Origin: Azospirillum brasilense
GTDB lineage: Bacteria > Pseudomonadota > Alphaproteobacteria > Azospirillales > Azospirillaceae
DNA: 64,000 nucleotides
Assembly (NCBI RefSeq): GCF_001315015.1
Contig: NZ_CP012915.1
Coordinates: 682,001-746,000, forward strand
Direction: 5' to 3'
Notes under the pieces: model-generated
Database searches by the model: none
Seen by the model: the letters and a program-made list of their open reading frames with translations, nothing else
Told to the model about the DNA's origin: nothing
In this document: piece by piece, positions 58,169-64,000 of the stretch
How positions within the stretch are numbered: the first letter of the stretch is position 1
How the letters are laid out: every line of letters starts with the position of its first letter
Program-made: the position numbers and the translations under genes

Positions 58169-58183
58169 TTAACAAGTGGTTAA
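58169..58183. promoter_or_regulatory. CtrA-type site upstream of the FlaF-DUF2934 gene
   Basis: TTAA-CAAGTGG-TTAA is an exact TTAA-N7-TTAA site in the 162-base gap before the gene, 48 bases from its start codon, a suitable distance for a promoter. CtrA controls motility genes in many alphaproteobacteria. Confidence 0.65.
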
Positions 58184-58282
58184 GGCGAGTATTGCCAACC
58201 CTTTTGCGCAGCCTCCGCGTCAGATGAAGCGCCAAGTGATTCGCGGAAGATTATGTTGCGATGCAAAATAACGGGTCGACCT

Positions 58283-58858
58283 TTAGCGTCCGGTGAAGGC
58301 CCCGAATGGCATCCGATAATAGAATCCGAACACATTGTTGGCCGGTGCGGCGGCGTCCGCGGCGGGACCGCTGGTGTCGATGCGGCTGTAGCCCAGGCTG
58401 AAGCGGGCCTTGTTCTCGAACTGGTAGCCGAGTTCGAGCTGGGAGCGGAACTCGACGACGCTGCCCGATGCCGCCGGATCGCGCGGGGTGACCGGCAGGG
58501 TTCCGGCGCCGACGCTGGGCGTGAAGACGAAGGAGGACCCCCCCAGCGGAACGTCGATGAGGATGCCGCCCATGCCGTGCAGGCTGCCGTCCGGTGCGCT
58601 GGGACCGAGCGACACCCAGGGACGCACCTCCGCATATCCGTCGAGCTTGGGCAGGAGTGAAGAGCCGATGCGGATCTTGTTGTGCAGGTCGGACACCTTG
58701 GTGTCTGGCGTTTCCCCGACGCTGTAGGCGAGGCCGCCGATCTTCCAGTTGCCGATCCGGTCGTCCGGCATCGACAGGGTCTGCGCGTCCGCGGAAGCGG
58801 AGAGCGCAACGCCCACCGCGGCAACCACCAGACAGAGGCACGAAGTCCCATGACGCAC
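58283..58858 (-). CDS. PagL-like (acyloxyacyl hydrolase family) outer-membrane protein
   Basis: The 191-residue product has a signal peptide (LCLVVAAVGVALSASADA) and beta-barrel strands with the family region VVEFRSQLELGYQFENKARFSLGYS and NVFGFYYRMPFG. The family's catalytic H-x-S-N motif is replaced by YSRIDTSG, so hydrolysis is doubtful. It starts at GTG with GGGAGC before it. Possibly an inactive barrel in the outer membrane. It stands alone between the FlaF-DUF2934 and APH/kinase genes. Confidence 0.65.
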   Translation of the reverse strand: MRHGTSCLCLVVAAVGVALSASADAQTLSMPDDRIGNWKIGGLAYSVGETPDTKVSDLHNKIRIGSSLLPKLDGYAEVRPWVSLGPSAPDGSLHGMGGILIDVPLGGSSFVFTPSVGAGTLPVTPRDPAASGSVVEFRSQLELGYQFENKARFSLGYSRIDTSGPAADAAAPANNVFGFYYRMPFGAFTGR

Positions 58859-59104
58859 GGCGGCCTGCTCCCGATCGATCGTTGACCGTCCTACCCCGGC
58901 TGCTCCAGCCTACCGCGTCCGATCCCGGCGCGGTTGTGGCATTACGCGTTGCACCGCAGCCCCACGCAAGCGCGTAACGGTGCTACTCCCAGATGTCGTG
59001 CGCGCCGTCTCCCGCGTCAATGGTGGGTGGGCTGCCCTGTTTGTGAAGGCCTAGGCGGTTGGCGGGGCTCATCGTGGAGCGCGGGAGCATGCTAGACTGC
59101 CGTC

Positions 59105-60664
59105 ATGCAGCACGCCGCTTCCGATCCGGCACGGGTCCCGACGCAGTTGGCGGCCGCCTTCCTCGCCGATCCGGCGAGCCATGGCGGGGCAGCGGTGGAG
59201 CGTGTCGAAACCCACGCTGCCATCGTCTTCCTGGCCGGAAACCGGGCCTACAAGCTGAAGCGCGCGGTCCGCTATCCCTATCTCGACTATTCGACGGCCG
59301 AGCGGCGGCGTGCGGCCTGCGCGGAGGAATTGCGTCTCAACCGGCGAACCGCACCATCCCTTTATCTTGGGCTGGAGTCGGTGGTGCGGCGTGCGGACGG
59401 CGCGCTCGCCTTCGGTGGCGAGCACGCGGCGGGTGGACCGGCACTGGACTGGCTGGTCGTGATGCACCGCTTTCCGCAGGACGCCCTGCTCGACCGAATG
59501 GCGGAGCGGGGCGGTCTTGACGACGAGTTGATTTGCAGGCTGGCCGACGCCGTGACCACATTTCACAAGGCCGCCGAACCACGCCCGGACGGTGGCGGGG
59601 CCGTGGCGATGCGGGAGGTGGTGGACGGCAACATCGCTGAACTGCGCGCCAGCCCGTCGCTGTTTCCCCCGAAGGACGTCGAAACGCTGGCCCGCCGGTC
59701 CACGGACGCTCTGGAGCGCCTGACTCCGCTGCTGGAGGAGCGGCGGCGGCGTGGCTTCGTCCGACATTGCCATGGTGACCTGCATCTGCGGAACATCGTG
59801 CTTCTCGAAGGAAAGCCGGTGCTGTTCGACGGCATCGAGTTCGACGAACGGCTGGCGGTCATCGACGTTGCTTACGACCTCGCCTTTCTGCTGATGGATT
59901 TGGAAAAGCGCGGGCTTCGTCCGCTCGGCAACGCCTTCCTCAACCGCGGCTTGGACGCGACGGAGGACTATGACGCGTTGGCGCTGCTGCCCCTGTTCCT
60001 GTCGGCAAGGGCAGCCATCCGCGCTAAGATCGCCGCCAGCACGGCGGTGCTCCGTCCCGACGACGTTGCGTCGCGGACGTCGGAGCAGGAGGCCCTGGCC
60101 TATCTGAAGCAAGCCGTTGCGGCGCTGGAACCGCCGACACCGCGGCTGGTCGCCATCGGCGGGCTGTCCGGCAGCGGCAAGACCCGGCTGGCCCGCGCCC
60201 TGGCGCCATCGCTGGGCGCGTCGCCGGGCGCGGTGGTCCTGCGCTCCGATGCGCTGCGCAAGCGCCTGTTCGGGGTCGGGGAGATGGAGCGGCTTGCCGC
60301 AGAGGCTTACACGCCGGCGGTGACCCGGCGGGTCTATGCCGGGCTTCTGGAGCGGGCGCGGGTCGTGCTGGCCGCCGGCCACGCCGTGGTGCTGGACGCC
60401 GTCCATGCCCGACCGGAGGAGCGGTCCGCCGCGGCCGGTGTGGCGGCGGATGTCGGCGTGCGATTCGACGGGGTTTGGCTGGATGCGCCCTTGGACAGGC
60501 GGGTCGCCCGCATCGCCGCCCGGCGCGGCGACGCTTCCGACGCCACGGTGGAGGTGGCCGAGCGGCAGGACGTCTATGATCTGGGCCCGCTTGAGTGGCT
60601 GCGTACGAATGCTGGCAGGGATGCGGGGGAAACGCTTGCGGCCGTGCTGGAGCGACTGGTGTAA
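59105..60664 (+). CDS. APH-like + P-loop kinase fusion protein
   Basis: The 519-residue product has an aminoglycoside phosphotransferase-like half (CHGDLHLRNIVL, about 221; FDGIEFDERLAVIDVAYDLA) and a C-terminal P-loop kinase with GGLSGSGKTRLARAL (about 352-366). Such two-domain proteins are widespread in Proteobacteria, often beside universal stress protein genes as here, but the substrate is unknown. The start at 59105 is fitted by the family N-terminus. Confidence 0.85.
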   Translation: MQHAASDPARVPTQLAAAFLADPASHGGAAVERVETHAAIVFLAGNRAYKLKRAVRYPYLDYSTAERRRAACAEELRLNRRTAPSLYLGLESVVRRADGALAFGGEHAAGGPALDWLVVMHRFPQDALLDRMAERGGLDDELICRLADAVTTFHKAAEPRPDGGGAVAMREVVDGNIAELRASPSLFPPKDVETLARRSTDALERLTPLLEERRRRGFVRHCHGDLHLRNIVLLEGKPVLFDGIEFDERLAVIDVAYDLAFLLMDLEKRGLRPLGNAFLNRGLDATEDYDALALLPLFLSARAAIRAKIAASTAVLRPDDVASRTSEQEALAYLKQAVAALEPPTPRLVAIGGLSGSGKTRLARALAPSLGASPGAVVLRSDALRKRLFGVGEMERLAAEAYTPAVTRRVYAGLLERARVVLAAGHAVVLDAVHARPEERSAAAGVAADVGVRFDGVWLDAPLDRRVARIAARRGDASDATVEVAERQDVYDLGPLEWLRTNAGRDAGETLAAVLERLV

Positions 60665-60802
60665 TTCCAGGTGGAACGGGCGCCGCCGGTTCCCCATGGT
60701 CTAATATACGGGCGGCGCGGCGCTGGAAACGGTGCATCCAGCCGCCGTTCCGACAGGCACCGTCCAGAAGATGGGCCGGCGGAAACGGCCCGGGGGGAGA
60801 TC

Positions 60803-61669
60803 ATGTCACTCAAGACGATCCTTGTGCCGCTGGCCGGACTCGACGGCGACACAGTGGCTTTGAACGCCGCGCTGAAGATCGCGCGTGAATTCGACGCCCA
60901 TGTCGATGCCCTGTTCGTGTCGCTGGACCCGCGCGATGCCGTGCCCATGCTGGGCGAGGGCATGTCCGGCGCGATGGTCGAGGAGATCATGCGCGCCGCC
61001 GAAGGGGAGTCGAAGACCCACCTCCACACCGCCCGCCGCACCTTCGACGATGTGATTCGCGCCGCGGACATCGAACTGCGCGACATCCCGACCGGCGTCG
61101 AGGCGCCGACCGCCCAATGGCGGGAGGAAACGGGCCGCGTCGAGGAGGTGGTGCCGCGCGAGGGGCGGCTGGCCGACCTGCTGGTCTTCGCCCACACCAC
61201 GCTGGACAGCAACACCCAGGCTTACGCCACGGTGGAAAGCGCCCTGCTGGGAGCGGCTCGTCCGCTGCTGCTGGCGCCGGCCACCCTGCCGGACGAGATC
61301 GGGCGCACGGTGGCGCTCGCCTGGAACGGCAGCCCCGAATCGGTGCGCGCCCTGACTGGGGCGATGCCCTTCCTGACCGGTGCCGACACCGTCCATGTGC
61401 TGACCGCCGAGACCTCCAACACCCAGGCTGCGGCAGGGCGTCGCATCGCCCAATATCTCGCTTGGCACGGCGTTAACGTTCAGGTAACCATATTGAAGCC
61501 GGGATCGGAACCCGTCGGCCAAGCCATCATCAACAAGGCCGCGGAACTTGGGTCCGACCTCCTCGTGATGGGGGGCTACGGACACAGCCGGATGCGGGAA
61601 ATGATCCTGGGTGGCGTGACCCGCTATGTGCTGAATCACGCCGGCCTGCCCGTGCTGATGGCCCACTGA
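60803..61669 (+). CDS. Tandem universal stress protein (UspA)
   Basis: The 288-residue product has two UspA domains (about 1-140 and 145-288). The second has the nucleotide-binding G-2x-G-9x-G-(S/T) motif GGYGHSRMREMILGGVT (about 258); the first is more degenerate. GGGGGGAG precedes the ATG at 60803; a longer frame upstream is ignored. It follows the APH/kinase gene after 138 bases. Confidence 0.92.
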   Translation: MSLKTILVPLAGLDGDTVALNAALKIAREFDAHVDALFVSLDPRDAVPMLGEGMSGAMVEEIMRAAEGESKTHLHTARRTFDDVIRAADIELRDIPTGVEAPTAQWREETGRVEEVVPREGRLADLLVFAHTTLDSNTQAYATVESALLGAARPLLLAPATLPDEIGRTVALAWNGSPESVRALTGAMPFLTGADTVHVLTAETSNTQAAAGRRIAQYLAWHGVNVQVTILKPGSEPVGQAIINKAAELGSDLLVMGGYGHSRMREMILGGVTRYVLNHAGLPVLMAH

Positions 61670-61819
61670 CGACGGGGCCTCTCTTTTAAAAGGCCGGGCT
61701 TCTCCGATCCGACGCGCGGCGCCGCAATGACGGGCGCCCTCCACGCCGATGGTTTTGAACCACAAGGGCCACCCGGACTCCGGTCCGGGCAAGGCCCGGC
61801 AATCGGGAAGGAACGCGCC

Positions 61820-62080
61820 ATGTTGACGATCGACGATTGCATCGCGCTCAGCGATCTGACCGAAGAGGAAATCGACGCCATCGCGGAGCATGAGCATCTT
61901 CCGGAAATCCTGGCGGTGGAACTGGGCTGCTGCCTTGCCCACGACGCCGAAGGCATCCGTCGGATCGCCCGCATCATCCGCGAGGACATCGACCGGGCCC
62001 GCAGCCACGGGCAGACCGTCCACGCCCGCCAGTTGACGGTCGTCCTGGACGGCTTCGTGCACCAGCACCCGGCCCTGTAA
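61820..62080 (+). CDS. Small conserved acidic protein of unknown function
   Basis: The 86-residue product is helical and acidic at the N-terminus (IDDCIALSDLTEEEIDAIAE) with CC at about residue 36 and a His-rich second half (SHGQTVHARQLTVVL). I recognise it as a conserved alphaproteobacterial small protein without known role. AAGGA precedes the ATG at 61820. It is followed by a tandem 19-base duplication and hairpins. Confidence 0.65.
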   Translation: MLTIDDCIALSDLTEEEIDAIAEHEHLPEILAVELGCCLAHDAEGIRRIARIIREDIDRARSHGQTVHARQLTVVLDGFVHQHPAL

Positions 62081-62086
62081 AGCGAA

Positions 62087-62124
62087 GCCACGACACAAGA
62101 ACGCGGCCACGACACAAGAACGCG
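62087..62124 (+). repeat. Perfect tandem 19-base duplication
   Basis: GCCACGACACAAGAACGCG occurs twice without spacer, starting 7 bases after the 86-residue protein gene; a decayed third copy (GCAAAACAAG) follows. Confidence 0.9.
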
Positions 62125-62156
62125 GCAAAACAAGAGGGTGCCAGGAAGGAAACGCC

Positions 62157-62182
62157 CCACCCGCACCAGACGGTGCGGGTGG
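62157..62182. repeat. Perfect 11-base stem hairpin
   Basis: CCACCCGCACC and GGTGCGGGTGG pair perfectly around AGAC. No T-run follows, so it is not an obvious terminator. It lies in the 258-base gap before the GTG-start gene at 62339. Confidence 0.75.
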
Positions 62183-62253
62183 TCGAGGGGAGGGGCGGAA
62201 CATCCGGCCCCCTTGTCCGGTTGGCATTGGCGGGATCGCGTCGGGGGGACGGC

Positions 62254-62278
62254 GGGGAGCGCGCTCGGCGCGCTCCCC
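62254..62278. repeat. Second perfect 11-base stem hairpin
   Basis: GGGGAGCGCGC and GCGCGCTCCCC pair perfectly around TCG. A third stem, CGTCG/CGACG, follows at about 62283-62300 and is trailed by TTTTGCTTTG, which could terminate transcription or belong to a structured leader. Confidence 0.75.
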
Positions 62279-62338
62279 CAACCGTCGGGCTTCCGCGACG
62301 TTTTGCTTTGTTCCGCTGCCAGCAAAGGACGAACGACC

Positions 62339-62698
62339 GTGCCCTTGAAGACAATCCGCCTTGAACTGGCCCGCACCGCCGATCATCCGGAAGGCAGCGC
62401 GGAGCATGGCTATGAGTTCATCGCTCCGCTGACCGCGGATGGCCATCTGGATCTGGAAGAATGGCGCAGCCGGAGGGCCTCCTGCACGGTCCGCCGCTTC
62501 TGGCGCGGAGAGGACGAGCAGACCGGCCACCTTATTCATCGGGGCAAAGGGTGGCTGTTCGATTACGACGCCGATGACAGCGACGACGACGAACCGATCT
62601 TCCGCTTCGACCGCCACACGCTGGTCGAGGGGGAGTACATCTCCATCACCGAGCATGATGGAGAGCAGCGCCCCTTCCGCGTCGTGTCCGTCCGTTGA
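62339..62698 (+). CDS. Conserved hypothetical acidic protein, GTG start
   Basis: The 119-residue product starts at GTG 62339 behind AAGGAC, giving MPLKTIRLELARTADHPEGS. It is acidic and Arg-rich with pattern YEFIAPLTADGHLDLEEWRS and DYDADDSDDDEPIFRFDRHT, seen as a conserved hypothetical protein in Rhodospirillales. No function can be read from it. The long, hairpin-rich leader is unusual for such a gene. Confidence 0.75.
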   Translation: MPLKTIRLELARTADHPEGSAEHGYEFIAPLTADGHLDLEEWRSRRASCTVRRFWRGEDEQTGHLIHRGKGWLFDYDADDSDDDEPIFRFDRHTLVEGEYISITEHDGEQRPFRVVSVR

Positions 62699-62758
62699 AC
62701 GCCGGCTGGTTCGCGCGGGGGTCTGTGTAATACGGACCCGCCGCCCGATCCCGTACGC

Positions 62759-62917
62759 TCAGGCGGCCAGCCGGTCCTCGCGATCGCGCAAATTGCGTCC
62801 GACCTGCTCGAGAAGCTGTCGCAGCGTCTCGGCGGTCATGCCGTCCCGATTCATCAGGGCGACGATGATGGGCTCGTCCAGGATTTCCGACAGGGTCGGA
62901 GCCGTCAAATGGTCCAT
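62759..62917 (-). CDS. Small helical protein, 52 residues
   Basis: A short frame (MDHLTAPTLSEILDEPIIVA...) of 52 residues with GGGAGGG in front of the ATG. It is mostly helical and charged (TAETLRQLLEQVGRNLRD near the C-terminus). I do not recognise the family, but the strong ribosome-binding site, ordinary composition and intergenic position favour a real gene. The AT-rich upstream region carries the inverted repeat TATTTCGC/GCGAAATA (62983-63012). Confidence 0.6.
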   Translation of the reverse strand: MDHLTAPTLSEILDEPIIVALMNRDGMTAETLRQLLEQVGRNLRDREDRLAA

Positions 62918-62982
62918 GTTACCCTCCCTGTGCATTCCGGCCGGCCTTGAGGCGGCGTGGTTCTATTGTACTTAAGATACGG

Positions 62983-63012
62983 TATTTCGCAACAATGCTG
63001 CATCGCGAAATA
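62983..63012. promoter_or_regulatory. AT-rich inverted repeat upstream of the 52-residue gene
   Basis: TATTTCGC (62983-62990) and GCGAAATA (63005-63012) are perfect 8-base inverted copies around 14 bases, 65 bases before the gene. It may be an operator or the promoter core. Confidence 0.4.
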
Positions 63013-63049
63013 TTCTATCGCGGTTTGCGCAAGGGTATGAAACCGCTGA

Positions 63050-63087
63050 GTGTTCATGCCTGAACACCGAGCCGATGCCTATATCGG
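63050..63087. repeat. Two back-to-back hairpins downstream of the aldolase-like gene
   Basis: GTGTTCA-TGCC-TGAACAC (63050-63067) and GCCGAT-GCCTAT-ATCGGC (63070-63087) follow each other. They lie after the minus-strand gene ending at 63131, without T-runs. Confidence 0.5.
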
Positions 63088-63130
63088 CAAAAGGGTTACC
63101 GCATTAGTGGAGTTGTGGAGTTGAATGAGT

Positions 63131-63538
63131 TCAGTGTTCCGCGTCGCGGTTTCGCATGATCGTGACGCCGGCCCCGGCCGTGTCGGGAAGCAGGGATGGC
63201 AGTTCCACATCGACGCGCACATGGCGGACCTTCGGCTGGGCCATGCACAACGCTGCGGTGCGGTCAGCCAGATAGTCGGGACCGGGCACCATTTCTTCTG
63301 CACACAGACGGCGCAGATCCTCGACGATGTCCTCGTAGGACATGACTGCGGTTATGTCATCGGGAAAGCCGAGACCGGGATGACTGACCTTCAATTCCAG
63401 ACTGATGTGAACGGTGTGGCGTCCGGAGCGCCCGGCGAGCGACACGGTGGCGGTGAAATCGCGCAACAGGATGGTGTAGATCGCCCCCGCGCCGGGAGAG
63501 CCGGGGCCAGTGTGTCTGGAAACGGGATCGTTGGCCAA
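63131..63538 (-). CDS. Dihydroneopterin aldolase-like protein (FolB family)
   Basis: The 135-residue product has the FolB/FolX pattern: YTILLRDFTATVSLAGRSGR, SHPGLGFPDDITAVMSYEDI, and RVDVELPSLLPDTAGAGV. FolB splits dihydroneopterin in folate synthesis; the adjacent folK supports this. The start is read as TTG at 63538, with AGGAG seven bases before it. An ATG at 63546 lies next to AGGAG but is out of frame across a run of seven T; one extra T would put it in frame. Confidence 0.75.
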   Translation of the reverse strand: MANDPVSRHTGPGSPGAGAIYTILLRDFTATVSLAGRSGRHTVHISLELKVSHPGLGFPDDITAVMSYEDIVEDLRRLCAEEMVPGPDYLADRTAALCMAQPKVRHVRVDVELPSLLPDTAGAGVTIMRNRDAEH

Positions 63539-63664
63539 AAAAACATCTCCTGGCGGGCGGCGGCCCTGATCGATGCCCCGTCCGGGGCGGCCGCCTCGTC
63601 GCTGCGCCGCGCCCACTATAGCGCAGGCGCCCGCCCATTCGGCAAGGTCAGACCGCCAACAAGA

Positions 63665-64000
63665 TCAGACTTCCGCCGGAAGCTCCGTGCCGGTCCGGAC
63701 CACCGTGTCGCGCCCCGGTACGGCGGCCAGGAGATCATCGAAGCTGCGCGCGATGGCCGGGTGCTGAAGGCCGCCCGCGATGTCGGCCAGCGGGGCCAGG
63801 ACGAAGGCACGCTCTGCGATGCGGGGATGAGGAATCTCCAGCTCCGGCGCGTACATCACCAATTCGCCGTAAAGCAGGATGTCGATGTCGATGGGGCGCG
63901 GCCCGAAGCGAAGGCCGTTTTCCAGATCGCGGCCCATCTCCGCCTCGATGGCCTTGACATGGCGGAGAAGCTCCCACGGGCCGAGCGCCGTTTGCGCGCG
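63665..64000 (-). CDS. folK: 2-amino-4-hydroxy-6-hydroxymethyldihydropteridine pyrophosphokinase, 5'-partial
   Basis: FolK (HPPK) activates the pterin for dihydropteroate synthesis. The visible C-terminal 111 residues have the family hallmark RFGPRPIDIDILLYG and IPHPRIAERAFVLAPLADIA. The gene runs off the right edge, so the N-terminus is missing. It is followed on the same strand by the FolB-like gene after 126 bases. Confidence 0.95.
   Translation of the reverse strand, partial: RAQTALGPWELLRHVKAIEAEMGRDLENGLRFGPRPIDIDILLYGELVMYAPELEIPHPRIAERAFVLAPLADIAGGLQHPAIARSFDDLLAAVPGRDTVVRTGTELPAEV

Noticed and set aside
61676..61695. GGCCT...AGGCC stem after the UspA gene
   Set aside because: The stem is 5 bases around a self-complementary loop with no clear T-run; too weak to call a terminator.
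63052..63065. GTTC-N6-GAAC palindrome as a LexA box
   Set aside because: The spacing and orientation do not fit GTTC-N7-GTTC; it is better described as a simple hairpin.

Overview
The window looks like chromosomal DNA of an alphaproteobacterium of the Azospirillum type (Rhodospirillales). The evidence is very high GC; an FdsGBACD molybdenum formate dehydrogenase; HpnCDE squalene synthesis for hopanoids; a PHB phasin; a dCache chemoreceptor and a large PAS hybrid kinase; alphaproteobacterial families such as FlaF, DUF2934 and NDUFAF-like proteins; and regulatory sites of alphaproteobacterial type (LexA GTTC-N7-GTTC, CtrA TTAA-N7-TTAA, a PhaR-like CTGC-N3-GCAG). I see no insertion sequence, prophage, CRISPR array or rRNA. 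This is core genome with housekeeping and envelope genes. I did not find a compact new defence-like or biosynthetic system; the interesting signals are regulatory sites, small genes and domain fusions.

Layout. 1-5.9 kb: 3' end of a degenerate LytM/NlpD-like factor, a DUF815 ATPase and a 2OG-Fe(II) oxygenase-like protein, then yajC-secD-secF and a Mth938/NDUFAF3-like gene. 5.9-10.8 kb: Fe superoxide dismutase and hpnE-hpnD-hpnC on the minus strand, then a plus-strand NDUFAF6-like squalene-synthase-fold protein. 10.8-15.4 kb: chemoreceptor, trmFO, a START-like exported protein and a Thr-rich lipoprotein. 15.4-19.3 kb: uvrA and a divergent ssb with two identical LexA boxes between them. 19.4-23.9 kb: small exported or lipid-anchored proteins, an RTX-repeat protein, an entericidin-like lipoprotein and a MATE transporter. 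24.1-27.7 kb: gyrA (TTG start), coaD and tRNA-Lys. 27.9-34 kb: DUF3618 and YihY proteins, a DUF1624 acyltransferase-like membrane protein, an HWE/HisKA_2 kinase and a large TPR protein. 34.2-41.9 kb: ilvD, a DUF2934 protein, hflX, a GT-C-like membrane protein, a TetR-fold protein, a phasin and csaA. 41.9-51.2 kb: rimO, a MarR regulator and the formate dehydrogenase operon with its LysR regulator. 51.3-64 kb: Bcr/CflA transporter, hybrid kinase, EamA transporter, a FlaF-DUF2934 fusion, a PagL-like barrel, an APH/P-loop kinase fusion, a tandem UspA, small conserved proteins, then a dihydroneopterin-aldolase-like gene and partial folK.

How the genes work together. SecD/SecF/YajC drive the late steps of Sec export. 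HpnD, HpnC and HpnE convert farnesyl diphosphate to squalene. FdsG/B/A/D with FdhD form an NAD-dependent formate dehydrogenase, probably controlled by the upstream LysR protein at a GGTGATAG-N7-CTATCACC box. UvrA and SSB are probably under LexA control, the phasin probably under PhaR, and the FlaF-DUF2934 gene and the RTX gene possibly under CtrA. Start codons were moved inward from the longest reading frame where a ribosome-binding site or family alignment supported it. All family assignments come from reading motifs, without database searches.
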